A DNA stretch of 60,527 bases from an uncultured Lachnospiraceae bacterium (GTDB lineage: Bacteria > Bacillota > Clostridia > Lachnospirales > Lachnospiraceae): contig CAMFDJ010000019.1 of assembly GCA_945949085.1 (NCBI GenBank), positions 1 to 60,527 on the forward strand. The letters run 5' to 3'. Below the pieces are notes generated by a model. It made no database searches. It saw nothing but the letters and a program-made list of their open reading frames with translations, and had not been told where the DNA came from. Both the position numbers and the translations under genes were made by a program. Below are positions 26,139 through 35,964 of this stretch, piece after piece; the first letter of the stretch is position 1, and every line of letters begins with the position of its first letter.

Positions 26139-27152
26139 CTATCTCACGGAAAAAAGGCGCACCAGTCTGACCACAATGGTGCGCAGCCTGATCATCAGCA
26201 TCGTCATCGTCAGACTGTTCTTACGCACAAAATACAGAATGATCCGATAGTCCGGTAATGCCGGCCGCAAATGCATACACCCTTGCTTTTGCATAAATTG
26301 CCGGCAGGCTTCCATGTATGTTTTCAGATTTTCTTTCTTTTCCCTGCCGCTTCCATCCGCAAAGCCCAAAAGCTCCATCTCATCGAGAAAAGTGGTGATC
26401 ACCTTTTCATCCAAAAAGCGCAGATTTTGCTTTCCATACAATCCCTGAAAGAACTGTGTTGATTTCCGATGGAGCAAAAGAGCCATTTCGATTCTGTCAT
26501 CCCGTTTTTTGGAAGATAACGTAGTCCCTCTGTCATCCTGCAGATATTCACAGGCGCAAATCTGCATGACAGAAATACGCGATGTCCCGGCGATGTAATT
26601 CTGGTTAAAAACAAGGTCCTCTCCAAGGCTCAGATCAACCGGAAAGCCGGACACGATCCGCTCCCTGCAAAACAGCTTGTTCCAGGGCATATTCAAAAAC
26701 CCGTCCTGATAGAGCCTTTGCATATCCGAAAAATCGTTTTTTGTCTCCAAAACCCCTTCCATGTGAGGCAGTTTTGTGATGGTCTTTCCAAAATAAAGAT
26801 GATGGAATCCGGCAATCACCATATCTGACTTGTCCCGCTCAAGACACTCCACCATGCGCGAAAGCTCTCCGGGCAGCACATAATCATCGCTGTCCACAAA
26901 ACGGATGTAGTCTCCCTTTGCTTCCGACAATCCCTTGTTCCTTGCCTTTGATACGCCTTGATTCGACTGATTGATCACACGGATACGGTCATCCTTCTTT
27001 GCCAGCGTCTCTGCCAGGATCCCGGAACCGTCCGGCGGACCGTCCACCACCAATAAAATCTCGATATCCTGATATGTCTGCCCAAGCAGACTCTCCACGC
27101 ATCTCTCCAAAGTCTGCTCACTTTTATAGACAGGTACGATGATACTTACCAC
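26139..27152 (-). CDS. GT2 family glycosyltransferase, GTG start, altered nucleotide-binding loop
   Basis: A 337-aa GT-A enzyme. The usual LVDDGSxDGSG loop reads LVVDGPPDGSG: the first Asp is Val and the Ser is Pro, while FVDSDDYV is intact. The start codon is GTG (27152-27150) with GGAGG five nt upstream. The loop change touches the region that contacts the nucleotide, so donor choice may differ or activity may be low. It begins the GT2 trio. Confidence 0.85.
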   Translation of the reverse strand: MVSIIVPVYKSEQTLERCVESLLGQTYQDIEILLVVDGPPDGSGILAETLAKKDDRIRVINQSNQGVSKARNKGLSEAKGDYIRFVDSDDYVLPGELSRMVECLERDKSDMVIAGFHHLYFGKTITKLPHMEGVLETKNDFSDMQRLYQDGFLNMPWNKLFCRERIVSGFPVDLSLGEDLVFNQNYIAGTSRISVMQICACEYLQDDRGTTLSSKKRDDRIEMALLLHRKSTQFFQGLYGKQNLRFLDEKVITTFLDEMELLGFADGSGREKKENLKTYMEACRQFMQKQGCMHLRPALPDYRIILYFVRKNSLTMTMLMIRLRTIVVRLVRLFSVR

Positions 27153-27189
27153 ATTTTCCTCCCTGCTGCGCCTTACGCACTACAAATTC

Positions 27190-27345
27190 AAACCAAATGT
27201 CTGCTTCGCAGCCGCTTGGTTTCCTTCCTCTTGCACTCGTAATTTCGTCTGCTTCGCAGCCGCCGCGCTTCGCGCTCTACAAATTACTCGTGTACGCTCG
27301 GGTGAAACCAAATGTCTGCTTCGCAGCCGCTTGGTTTCCTTCCTC
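27190..27345. repeat. Direct 41-nt repeat with hairpin, 115-nt period
   Basis: Bases 27190-27230 recur exactly at 27305-27345. Each copy can fold, with aaaccaa at the left pairing with ttggttt at the right and ctgcttcgcag in the loop. A related half (tctgcttcgcagccgc, then cgcgcttcgcgc) lies between. It fills the spacer between two genes, and its second copy stops one base before the stop codon of the DUF2142 gene. REP-like. Confidence 0.75.
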
Positions 27346-27346
27346 G

Positions 27347-29452
27347 CTACACATTTATGACGCGGATGACGAGATTCCAGATCATATATAGGTTTAAAAG
27401 AGCCATCACTGCAAAGACAAGGCGGCCACGCCCCACCCCGGACAGCTTACTCTCCAGCTTTCCGTTCATAAAGCAACTGAAAAAAGCCAGAAACAGCGGA
27501 ATAAAATAGCGTCCTTGTACACCGCTGATCGCATCAGCTCCGACCGGTGTATAGCTTGCATACATGCTCGTCCAGATAATTGCCGCCGTACCGAGAATCA
27601 TGATCAGATTCAATACAATATATTTTACACCGATGCCAACCCGTCTCTCCTGCCTTGGTGCAAACAGCACGATCCATGCCGCAAGAAGAATCACGACATA
27701 GGTAAATATCGTCGGTGCACTGCCCATATATCCATATTGGAAAAAATTCGCCTTTCCGCTCAGATACCCCCAAAGCATACCGCCCATGGATTCCAGAAGC
27801 AGCAGTGTATACGCTGCCGGATGCGAAAAAATATACTGAATCTGTCCGGTCACACTCGTCCCCACATTTCTTTTATCCCCCGCAAAGCTGAAATTTCCCA
27901 CCAGATAGTAGTCACTTCCCGCTGCCGGTGTCGGGCAGAAAATGTTGTACAGCATCAGTCCTGCCATAACAATAACGGACACCTTTAAAATCCACTCCTG
28001 CACCGGATTTTCAAATTTTTTCCTGCCGAAAAAGACAATCATCAGCACCATCACAATATAAATCGGCTTGGACTGACAGCCAATGAAAAACGAAAACAGG
28101 ATCACAAGCAGATTTTGCCATGTCATTTTCTTTTCCGGCTCAATCATCTCATTCAATACCAGCACCCAGCCAAGCAGCAAAAAGCTGTTCACAATCGCGT
28201 CATACGTGATCGCCGCTGCAAGAAACACACAATTGGGCAAAAGTGCGATGAGTGCAACCAGATATTTGTATCGTTTCGCCAGACGAATGGCAAAAAACAC
28301 AACCAGAATGTAAAACAGCAGATTTCCCAGCTTTGCAAGCGCTACTGTCGTGGCAAAAGAAGCATGCAGCGTGCGTCCCAGCCAAAAGCCGATTGCCATC
28401 GGATAGTATACCCTTGTCTCTGTCCTGACAAAACGGCTCTGGTGCCCGATATCGGCCCAGCTAAAGTCATTGTTTCTATCCTCATAAGCCTCTACAAGCG
28501 CCCTCTCTTCCGGATTATTAAAGTATGGGAGGAGATTGCCGCACATCTGGATTGCCGTTTCGGTCGACTCGATCGTTGTTCCAAACGACAGCTTATATGC
28601 CGATTTTGCATGCACATATTCGTCATAGCTGACCTGATTTGTTCCAATTCCGCAAATCAGCAGCATACCAAGCCCAAAACAAACAATGGCAAATATCCAT
28701 TCCGGTTTCTCAGCCAGTGTCTTTTTGAAGAACCAAAGAATCGCACCAAGAGAAAACAGGCTGATCAAAAAGAACATTCTCATTGTATTCGGTCTGAAGG
28801 AGTTGGAAACCGTCACTGTAATATCAGACGGCATAAGCTCCTCACGGGATAAAATCCGGATCTGCAGGGCATCGGCAAGCTGTGAAACAGTACAGATACC
28901 CGCTCCCGTCTTTGGCTCAATGCTGCAATAAATATCACTGTCCGCCACTGCGCCATTCCTGACAAGCGCAACACTGTAGCCGCAGTCCGAAGAAACAGGA
29001 GCGCGAAGATCGAGCTTATGGATATAATAGGGGGATGGGAATGATATGCTCAGTTCTGTCTCATATACCTTGCGATACATGATTCCATCCTGTATCACAA
29101 GTGATTCGTCCTCAGGCTCGACATATTCCTTGCCCTGATACTCCGCCAAAAGCTTTGCATTCTCACGCTCCACTTCAATGGCCTTCACCTCGTCGTCTGT
29201 CAGCTTTACAAGTTTTTGTTTTGTGGTGACACTTTCCTCATCTTCCCCCGCAGATTCTCCGCCGGTTCCCCCTGCAGTTTCTCCGGCATCTTCCGTCTCA
29301 AAAGTGAAAGTAACCGGTTTTTCTTTATATCTCAGAGCAGGAAATTGAAAAAAGACGCACTCAATCAGGACGGAGAAAGTAATGATCAGCACCATACAGA
29401 CCACAAATCCGATCATGCTCTGCAAAAACTGTTTCTGCTTAGCCTGTTTCAT
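27347..29452 (-). CDS. DUF2142 family membrane protein
   Basis: A 701-aa protein: one N-terminal span, an extracytoplasmic stretch of about 190 residues with a Gly/Glu-rich acidic segment near residues 50-75, then about eleven spans. TNQVSYDEYVHAKSAYKL and the late GVQGRYFIPL are the DUF2142 hallmarks. The family is found in polysaccharide loci and has a GT-C-like topology, but no reaction is proven. It overlaps the previous gene by 4 bp (ATGA). GGAG sits before the ATG. Confidence 0.85.
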   Translation of the reverse strand: MKQAKQKQFLQSMIGFVVCMVLIITFSVLIECVFFQFPALRYKEKPVTFTFETEDAGETAGGTGGESAGEDEESVTTKQKLVKLTDDEVKAIEVERENAKLLAEYQGKEYVEPEDESLVIQDGIMYRKVYETELSISFPSPYYIHKLDLRAPVSSDCGYSVALVRNGAVADSDIYCSIEPKTGAGICTVSQLADALQIRILSREELMPSDITVTVSNSFRPNTMRMFFLISLFSLGAILWFFKKTLAEKPEWIFAIVCFGLGMLLICGIGTNQVSYDEYVHAKSAYKLSFGTTIESTETAIQMCGNLLPYFNNPEERALVEAYEDRNNDFSWADIGHQSRFVRTETRVYYPMAIGFWLGRTLHASFATTVALAKLGNLLFYILVVFFAIRLAKRYKYLVALIALLPNCVFLAAAITYDAIVNSFLLLGWVLVLNEMIEPEKKMTWQNLLVILFSFFIGCQSKPIYIVMVLMIVFFGRKKFENPVQEWILKVSVIVMAGLMLYNIFCPTPAAGSDYYLVGNFSFAGDKRNVGTSVTGQIQYIFSHPAAYTLLLLESMGGMLWGYLSGKANFFQYGYMGSAPTIFTYVVILLAAWIVLFAPRQERRVGIGVKYIVLNLIMILGTAAIIWTSMYASYTPVGADAISGVQGRYFIPLFLAFFSCFMNGKLESKLSGVGRGRLVFAVMALLNLYMIWNLVIRVINV

Positions 29453-30249
29453 TTTTCTTTTCTCCTTTCCTTCTTCTTATCCCTGCGTTTTTTCTTCCAT
29501 CTGGTGACTGCCGGATAACTGACAGTCATGGATACCGCCAGAAAAACAAAGGTCATGATGCGAAAATCATATAAAAAAGGATACGTATCATGTGTATAGA
29601 TATAGCTGCATTTCAGAGAAAGATTTCGGTTGACAGCTTCCACCTGCGCATAATCCTCCGCAGCGTAGGCATCTTTGTTCGTCATATATCGCGTCTGAGT
29701 CTCATCAACCTTAGTGTGATTCGCCATGATCGCGATTTCTTCCTCCGATGCTGCCTCCATAGCCTTCGGTTCCATGGAAAAGACGATCACAAGTCTGCCT
29801 GTACAATTCTCATATCCCGGAAACGGCAGATACACATACTGCAGATTGTCTCCCAGTGCCAGATCATAGACAGCATCACTTACCAGTCTTCCATGCTCTA
29901 AGATCTGTGTCATATCCAGATTCTCAATGCCTTCATCTGCATATACCTGATAGCGCAGGTTGCTCGAGGTGATCTCCCTGCCCTGCTTATTGATGCCGAT
30001 CTGTATGCCACGCATCGGCTGTGTCTTCGTATTGACACGATATGCCACCTGCTTGTCTGCCACGCGAGAAAGAGGAAGCAGGACTTCTGTATCCCCTTCC
30101 TCTTCTGCCATATTGATCACATATGTGTCAAGTACTTTATTCGGAAAAAGCAGACTACCAATAAACCCTGCCAGGCAAAGCAGGGTTATCATTGGTAGTA
30201 TCACATATGTTTTCCATATTTTATCTGCAAAAAATCGTCTTACTATCAT
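29449..30249 (-). CDS. Two-span membrane protein of unknown function
   Basis: A 266-aa protein with a hydrophobic segment at about 18-38, an extracytoplasmic domain of about 165 residues, a second span near the end and a strongly basic Lys/Arg tail. The ATG at 30249 has GGAG 9 nt upstream; a TTG five codons earlier is less likely. It is coupled to the DUF2142 gene by a 4-bp overlap and is probably its partner. The two-anchor layout is reminiscent of Wzz-like chain-length proteins, but I see no Wzz motif. Confidence 0.65.
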   Translation of the reverse strand: MIVRRFFADKIWKTYVILPMITLLCLAGFIGSLLFPNKVLDTYVINMAEEEGDTEVLLPLSRVADKQVAYRVNTKTQPMRGIQIGINKQGREITSSNLRYQVYADEGIENLDMTQILEHGRLVSDAVYDLALGDNLQYVYLPFPGYENCTGRLVIVFSMEPKAMEAASEEEIAIMANHTKVDETQTRYMTNKDAYAAEDYAQVEAVNRNLSLKCSYIYTHDTYPFLYDFRIMTFVFLAVSMTVSYPAVTRWKKKRRDKKKERRKEK

Positions 30250-30272
30250 GTACTGTGACTCCAAAACGAGTA

Positions 30273-31949
30273 TTATTGTCCAATGCCGAGTCTGTTCAGC
30301 GCAGAGAAGATCGCTCTGACAGAAGCTCTGGTAATGTTGCTGGAGACGCCGACACCATGTGTCACACTGCCGTCGTCTGAGTTTAACAGATGGATATATG
30401 CCGCTGCCTGAGAGTTGGAACCACTTTGCAGTGCATGCTCCTCATAGTCAAGCACCTTGATGCGCACACCCGTAATTTCCTGCAATCCGCGCTGTACCGC
30501 GTCAATCGGTCCATTTCCGACTGCAACAAAGCTCTTCGGCTCTCCATGATCTGTATAATCGACTGTCACCTTCGTATCGAATTCTGATTCTGTCTCGCCA
30601 CTTAAATCGTCCACGCGAAGCTTTCTGAAATGAAGCGGTTCCTTCTTTTCCAGATATTCTTCTCGAAAGCTCGCCATGATCTGATCAGGTGAAACCTCAC
30701 CCTGTTTCTCGGAAATTGCCTGAATAACATTTGCAAATTCCTTGTGCATGCCCTTGGGCAGCTTGAAGCCAAAGTACGTATCCATGACAAATGCCACGCC
30801 ACCCTTGCCGGACTGAGAGTTGATGCGGACAATCGGCTCGTACTCTCTTCCGATATCCGCAGGGTCGATCGGCAGATACGGAACCTGCCAGATTTCACTC
30901 TTTCTCTCCTTCATGGCGGCAACGCCCTTATTGATGGCATCCTGATGTGAACCGGAGAAGGCAGTAAATACCAGCTTTCCTGCGTACGGATGACGCGGAT
31001 GAATCGGGATCTTGCAGCATCTCTCATAAATCTCAATACTTTCATTGACATGCTCAAGCGCCAGCTTCGGATCGATTCCCTGCGAGAACATGTTATAAGC
31101 GATATTCAGCACATCAACATTTCCGGTACGTTCGCCGTTACCAAACAACGTACCCTCCACTCGATCTGCGCCGGCAAGCAATGCAAGCTCTGCACTGGCA
31201 ACACCTGTTCCTCTATCATTATGTGGATGTACCGATAAAATAATACTTTCCCTGTCCTCAAAATGCGTATGCATCCATTCAATCTGATCTGCGTAGACAT
31301 TCGGTGTATTCATCTCGACCGTGGAAGGGAGATTGATGATGATCGGATCCTCCTTGGTTGCCCCCCAGGTCTTCTGAACAGCAGTGCAGATCTCAAGCGC
31401 ATAATCAAGTTCTGTTCCGGTAAAGCTCTCCGGAGAATACTCCAAAATAATCTTGCCCGGAAAATCCCCGGCAAGCTCTTTTACCATCTCTGTTCCCTTT
31501 ACCGCAATCTCTGTGATCTGCTCACGCTCCATACCAAATACCACGTCACGCTGCAACGTAGAGGTCGAGTTATAGATATGTACGATTGCCTGCGGGCATC
31601 CCTCGATTGCCTCAAAGGTTCTCTCAATCAGTTCCTTTCTGCACTGTGTCAAAACCTGTACACGCACATCATCCGGAATCATCTTTCTCTCGACAAGCTG
31701 TCGCAGGAAATCAAATTCGATCTGACTGGCAGCCGGAAATCCCACTTCAATTTCCTTAAAGCCCAGCTTGATCAGATACTGGAACATCTCAATCTTTTCG
31801 TGTACGACCATGGGGTCGATCAGCGCCTGATTTCCATCACGCAAATCAACGCTACACCAGATCGGTGCTTTCTCGATCTCTTTATCAGGCCATGTCCTCT
31901 GTGGAAAATCAACCACAGGGTTTTTACGATACCGCTTATAATTCAACAT
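30273..31949 (-). CDS. leuA: 2-isopropylmalate synthase
   Basis: A 558-aa enzyme condensing acetyl-CoA with 2-ketoisovalerate, the first step of leucine synthesis. CSVDLRDGNQAL holds the metal-binding and catalytic Arg-Asp pair. HPHNDRGTG gives the metal-binding His pair, and the C-terminal part is the leucine-binding regulatory domain. Length and start (FPQRTWPDKEI) match the longer, fungal-like LeuA class. No leuB, C or D is next to it and no T-box or leader peptide is visible. It starts 56 nt after the ptsH terminator and ends 23 nt before the membrane protein gene. Confidence 0.95.
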   Translation of the reverse strand: MLNYKRYRKNPVVDFPQRTWPDKEIEKAPIWCSVDLRDGNQALIDPMVVHEKIEMFQYLIKLGFKEIEVGFPAASQIEFDFLRQLVERKMIPDDVRVQVLTQCRKELIERTFEAIEGCPQAIVHIYNSTSTLQRDVVFGMEREQITEIAVKGTEMVKELAGDFPGKIILEYSPESFTGTELDYALEICTAVQKTWGATKEDPIIINLPSTVEMNTPNVYADQIEWMHTHFEDRESIILSVHPHNDRGTGVASAELALLAGADRVEGTLFGNGERTGNVDVLNIAYNMFSQGIDPKLALEHVNESIEIYERCCKIPIHPRHPYAGKLVFTAFSGSHQDAINKGVAAMKERKSEIWQVPYLPIDPADIGREYEPIVRINSQSGKGGVAFVMDTYFGFKLPKGMHKEFANVIQAISEKQGEVSPDQIMASFREEYLEKKEPLHFRKLRVDDLSGETESEFDTKVTVDYTDHGEPKSFVAVGNGPIDAVQRGLQEITGVRIKVLDYEEHALQSGSNSQAAAYIHLLNSDDGSVTHGVGVSSNITRASVRAIFSALNRLGIGQ

Positions 31950-32005
31950 TTTATCTCTCCTTTTCTGCTTTGCTCTCGCTCTTTTCCCTTTCTGGCTTCA
32001 TTACA

Positions 32006-32030
32006 AAAGCCCATCGGTCAGATGGGCTTT
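32006..32030 (-). terminator. Intrinsic terminator after ptsH
   Basis: A perfect 10-bp stem (32006-32015 with 32021-32030, aaagcccatc arm) with a 5-nt loop, followed on the minus strand by TTTTGTAA. It lies between ptsH and leuA with no promoter visible behind it. Confidence 0.75.
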
Positions 32031-32033
32031 CTC

Positions 32034-32297
32034 TCATTCTCCTAATCCGTTTTCAATAGCTGTCACAAGCGCCTTCAACGCTTCCTCTTCATCCTCGCCA
32101 TCACACACGAATTCTATTTCATCGCCACATTTCACACACGCCCCGAGCACGCTTAGCACGCTCTTGGCATTCGCCGTATTCTCTCTAAATGAGAAAGTAA
32201 TTAGGGATTTAAACTGCATCGCTTCCTTACATAGGATGCCAGCCGGTCTTAGATGTAGTCCTGTTGGGTTTTTAATTATTACTTTCTGGCTTACCAT
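32034..32297 (-). CDS. ptsH: Phosphocarrier protein HPr
   Basis: An 87-aa HPr. GLHLRPAG places the phospho-acceptor at His15, and NAKSVLSVL places the regulatory HPr-kinase site at Ser46, so it can serve both sugar transport and Firmicutes catabolite control. The ATG at 32297 has GGAGG 7 nt upstream; the frame runs on to 32354 without a site. ptsI is not adjacent. It sits after glmM with its own promoter. Confidence 0.93.
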   Translation of the reverse strand: MVSQKVIIKNPTGLHLRPAGILCKEAMQFKSLITFSFRENTANAKSVLSVLGACVKCGDEIEFVCDGEDEEEALKALVTAIENGLGE

Positions 32298-32344
32298 TTC
32301 CTTCCCTCCAATACTGTAACCTTTTACCATAATACCCACGAAAT

Positions 32345-32373
32345 ATTGTACCATATTTATGCGAATATCACAA
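32345..32373 (-). promoter_or_regulatory. Sigma-A promoter for ptsH
   Basis: Minus strand TTGTGA (32373-32368) and TACAAT (32350-32345), 17-nt spacer, about 48 nt before the start codon and just downstream of the glmM stop. Confidence 0.72.
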
Positions 32374-32390
32374 CAGTATTCTCTATCTTT

Positions 32391-33737
32391 TTATAACGTC
32401 ATCTCAATCAGATGCGCAAGTTCCCGTGCATCCTGTTCTATCTGCTGCTGATCCTTTCCCTCTATCATCACACGGACGAGCGGTTCCGTACCGCTTGGGC
32501 GAATGAGTACGCGTCCCTGCCCGGCAAATTTCTGCTCCAGTTTTTCAATCGCCTGTGCAATCTGTTCATTCTGTAGGAAAGTTTCTTTTTTCTCGTTTGG
32601 TACCTTTGCATTGACCAGAGCCTGCGGCAGAATCTCCATGATCTTTGCCAGTTCTGACAGAGGCTTTCCCGTATCGGTAAGCACCTGCAAAAGATGCAAC
32701 GCGCTGAGGAGCCCATCGCCCGTCGTATTCTCATCCAGCAGAATGATATGTCCCGACTGTTCGCCTCCCAGATTTGCACCAATCTCTTTCATCCTCTCAA
32801 GCACGTATCTGTCTCCAACCTTCGTCTGCTCCATATGGATTCCCTGTTTTTCTCCCATCAGGAAAAATCCAAGGTTACTCATGACAGTTGCCACAATGGT
32901 ATCATTTTTTAATGTTCCCTGCTGTTTCATATGATAACCGATGATGCCCATGATCTGGTCGCCGTCAACCTTATGTCCGTTTTCATCCACAGCCAGAAGT
33001 CTGTCCGCGTCACCGTCAAATGCAAGTCCGATATCCGCTTTCTGTTCTACCACGCGTGCCATCAGATCTTCCATATGGGTAGAGCCACAATGATCATTGA
33101 TATTGGTACCGTCCGGCTCATTGTGGATCGCAATCACCTGCGCCCCGAGTCTCGTCATCGCCTGTACGGATGTATAGTAGGAAGCGCCTTCCGCACAATC
33201 CAGCACAATCTTAAGTCCCGAAAGGTCCAAAGGCAATGCCTGCACCGCATAGGAAATATAATCTTCTCCCGCATCCCACCGATAAGTGATCTTTCCAATC
33301 TCAGTTCCTGTCGGGAGCTCCACTCCGGCAAGGTTACTGCGGATCAGCTCTTCAATCCGATCCTCCACCTCATCCGGCAGCTTGTATCCATTACCGTCAA
33401 AAAATTTGATACCGTTAAACTGTACCGGATTATGAGAGGCCGAAATCACCACCCCTGCATCGGCATGATAAAGTCTGGTCAGATACGCTACCGCCGGTGT
33501 CGGCACCACACCGACATACACTGCATCGGCACCAACCGAGCAGATGCCTGCCATCAGCGCATTTGCCAGCATATCACCGGAAATACGTGTATCACACCCC
33601 ACAATGATAGTTGCTTTCTTACCTTTGCCGCCTGTCAGTGCATATGCGCCCGCCTGTCCGAGCTGCATGGCAAGCGTTACTGTCAATTCTTTATTTGCGA
33701 CTCCGCGGACACCGTCCGTGCCAAACATTCTACCCAT
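32391..33737 (-). CDS. glmM: Phosphoglucosamine mutase
   Basis: A 448-aa enzyme converting glucosamine-6-P to glucosamine-1-P for UDP-GlcNAc. FGTDGVRG opens the protein. The phospho-serine loop ISASHNP puts the catalytic Ser at residue 101, DGDADR is the metal loop, and [11 protein letters not shown] is the phosphate-binding end. The ATG at 33737 follows AAGGAG; the frame extends to 33803. It closes the cdaA-cdaR-glmM operon, whose proteins are known to interact and tie c-di-AMP to cell-wall precursor supply. Confidence 0.96.
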   Translation of the reverse strand: MGRMFGTDGVRGVANKELTVTLAMQLGQAGAYALTGGKGKKATIIVGCDTRISGDMLANALMAGICSVGADAVYVGVVPTPAVAYLTRLYHADAGVVISASHNPVQFNGIKFFDGNGYKLPDEVEDRIEELIRSNLAGVELPTGTEIGKITYRWDAGEDYISYAVQALPLDLSGLKIVLDCAEGASYYTSVQAMTRLGAQVIAIHNEPDGTNINDHCGSTHMEDLMARVVEQKADIGLAFDGDADRLLAVDENGHKVDGDQIMGIIGYHMKQQGTLKNDTIVATVMSNLGFFLMGEKQGIHMEQTKVGDRYVLERMKEIGANLGGEQSGHIILLDENTTGDGLLSALHLLQVLTDTGKPLSELAKIMEILPQALVNAKVPNEKKETFLQNEQIAQAIEKLEQKFAGQGRVLIRPSGTEPLVRVMIEGKDQQQIEQDARELAHLIEMTL

Positions 33738-33795
33738 GTATTTCTCCTTCTGTTTTCTGCTGCTTGATGATGTGAATCGGACATAATGCCATAAT

Positions 33796-35079
33796 TTATG
33801 CATCTGTCTCCGTTACCTTGACGCTCACATAGACATCACGGACCACGGAAACCGTGCTCTCTCTCGGGAATGTCACTGTCAGCGGTATTCTGTAAACCAC
33901 CTCTTTGATCTGTTCAATCGACTCTTCCTGTGCATACTGCTGCCAGTCAGCGGTCACCTTCACGCCATCTTCATCCAAAGCCTCCAGATCCGCAGCAATA
34001 CCGTCTACTTCTATCATGATCGTAGTGCCTGCTGAAATCTCACCCTCGTATCCTTCCGGCAGATTCTGGATTGCAATCTTCTGTTTATCAATCTCCAATA
34101 TTTTGGACTGCTTCTGCTGTATTGGAACTGTCACAACAGTCTTCTGCTCCTGCTCCGGTGCCACAATCACGCCCTCCGGCAGATATTTGGAAAGATCAAC
34201 CTCGATTTCCCCATCCTCCTTAAGACCATCCACATTAACTGCCGCAGCCGGTATTTCCATCGCGCTAAGGCCGGACAACAGATTGGATTTTGCCGCCACA
34301 AGAAGCGTTTGCACATTAGCCTGCGGTTCGTCCGATACACAGTATCCGTCCGCCGGTACGCCACTGTATCCTGCGACCCTTACCTCAATCTCTTTTGTGG
34401 CAAGGAGCTGTGCCGAAATGGCAACTGTTGAAATATTTTTTGTCAGATTACTGTCTCTGATCAGTTCGTCATTTTCATCATAAAGCTTTAAATCCACAGA
34501 TGTATTGATACTACTGCCAAGCCCTGCGACATTGACCTCTGCCGTGACCTTTTTGATCTTGCTCACTACAGACTGTGCGCCTGCGATGCGCACAATGTTT
34601 TCTGCCGTTGTCACCTCACCGATCACATAGCCTTCCATCGGTTCTCCTGTCACAACAGGTGTGATCACAAACTGCTTGCGCAGCATATCCTCCACCGAAA
34701 TCTCAACTGTCTCAGTCTTTGCTTTGATACTCTCAATCGCATCACTGTATTTATTGGACTCCACAACAACAGGCAGTGCCCCGGTCTCCGGGCTATATTC
34801 AGAAAGATCTATGACTGCCTTAAAATTGTCGCTGCTGAGAGAATCCAGTACAGATCTCTTTGCATATACCGTGACAGCCACTTCCTTGTCACCGACAATC
34901 TCAAATACCTTACCCTGCGAAGTAATCGCATCCGTATTCACTGTCTGGATAGGGATACCACTGTAGGTATTATTGCTCACAGGATCAGAAACATTGATCA
35001 CAACAAGCCAGAGCATAACGGAAATGAATACTGCCAGCACCTTCAGGCCAAAGCTCTCGAAAAACTTAGTTTTCTTCAC
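33796..35079 (-). CDS. cdaR: YbbR-domain regulator of c-di-AMP cyclase
   Basis: A 427-aa protein. A single N-terminal span (residues about 11-28) is followed by repeated beta-rich YbbR domains outside the membrane. CdaR binds and modulates CdaA. The start codon is GTG with AAGGGG 5 nt upstream and overlaps the cdaA end by 14 bp, so it is coupled. It is 58 nt ahead of glmM. Confidence 0.9.
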   Translation of the reverse strand: MKKTKFFESFGLKVLAVFISVMLWLVVINVSDPVSNNTYSGIPIQTVNTDAITSQGKVFEIVGDKEVAVTVYAKRSVLDSLSSDNFKAVIDLSEYSPETGALPVVVESNKYSDAIESIKAKTETVEISVEDMLRKQFVITPVVTGEPMEGYVIGEVTTAENIVRIAGAQSVVSKIKKVTAEVNVAGLGSSINTSVDLKLYDENDELIRDSNLTKNISTVAISAQLLATKEIEVRVAGYSGVPADGYCVSDEPQANVQTLLVAAKSNLLSGLSAMEIPAAAVNVDGLKEDGEIEVDLSKYLPEGVIVAPEQEQKTVVTVPIQQKQSKILEIDKQKIAIQNLPEGYEGEISAGTTIMIEVDGIAADLEALDEDGVKVTADWQQYAQEESIEQIKEVVYRIPLTVTFPRESTVSVVRDVYVSVKVTETDA

Positions 35080-35956
35080 GTTTACCCCTTCCCTTCCATG
35101 TTATTTTTTTCTTTTTCTTCTCATCTGTCTCTTTATTCTGGACCAGTTCGAGTCTGTGGCGCAGCTGTTGTGCATCCACATTTCTGTCAAGCTTTCCTTC
35201 GTAGGCGACAGATATCCTTCCTGTTTCCTCAGATACAATCACAGTCAGCGAGTCTGTCTCTTCCGAAATGCCCACGCCTGCACGATGTCTCGTTCCAAGA
35301 TCCTTTGAGAGACGCATATTATCCGACAAAGGCAGATAGCAGGTTGCCCATGTGATCCGGTTGCCGCGGATGATCACAGCCCCATCGTGAAGAGGCGTAT
35401 TATGTTCAAAAATATTGATCAGCAACTGACTTGTCACAATGCCATCCACTTCAATTCCGGTACGCTCGTATTCCGCAAGCGAAGTATTCTGCTCCACCAC
35501 GATCAAGGCACCTGTTTTCGCTTTTCCCATCTCTACCGCAGCACGCACAATCTCACCTATCGTCTTATCCGAAAATCTGCCTTCCTGCTCCCGTCCGCTG
35601 TCAAACGGAAAGAGACTGGTCATAATATTCTTTTGCCCGAGCTGTTCCAGTGCACGCCTCAGCTCCGGCTGCAGAATAATGACGAGTGCGATGGCTGCGA
35701 CGGAAAAGACTTTGCCTGCCATCCAGATAATGGTGGACATATTGAAAATGGCAGCAATCAGCAAAAAGCCGAGAATGACGATCACACCACGCAAATAAGC
35801 CCAGGTTCTGGTATTCCGAATCCAGGCTAAAATCTGATACACTAAAAATGATATGATGATGATCTCCGCTATATCTGTCCATACAAGAGTCTTCGGTATA
35901 TGGACAGTGGAAAGATATTTTTCCACAAATGTGTTGATCTGCTGCACGTTATACAC
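35066..35956 (-). CDS. cdaA: Diadenylate cyclase CdaA
   Basis: A 296-aa membrane enzyme making c-di-AMP from two ATP. Three N-terminal spans lead to the DAC domain, with the catalytic DGA (PLHDGAVII) and RHR (GTRHRAGVG) motifs both intact. The C-terminus is Lys-rich. The start codon is GTG, preceded by AGGA. It is the first gene of the cda-glmM operon, 8 nt after the 309-aa membrane protein, so the transcript may begin further upstream. Confidence 0.96.
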   Translation of the reverse strand: MYNVQQINTFVEKYLSTVHIPKTLVWTDIAEIIIISFLVYQILAWIRNTRTWAYLRGVIVILGFLLIAAIFNMSTIIWMAGKVFSVAAIALVIILQPELRRALEQLGQKNIMTSLFPFDSGREQEGRFSDKTIGEIVRAAVEMGKAKTGALIVVEQNTSLAEYERTGIEVDGIVTSQLLINIFEHNTPLHDGAVIIRGNRITWATCYLPLSDNMRLSKDLGTRHRAGVGISEETDSLTVIVSEETGRISVAYEGKLDRNVDAQQLRHRLELVQNKETDEKKKKKITWKGRGKREEN

Positions 35957-35964
35957 TTCCTATT

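Noticed and set aside
31950..32033. T-box or leucine leader peptide before leuA
   Set aside because: Only 84 nt are available, partly occupied by the ptsH terminator; no T-box core or Leu-rich frame is seen.
32931..33767. 278-codon plus-strand frame
   Set aside because: Antisense shadow of glmM.
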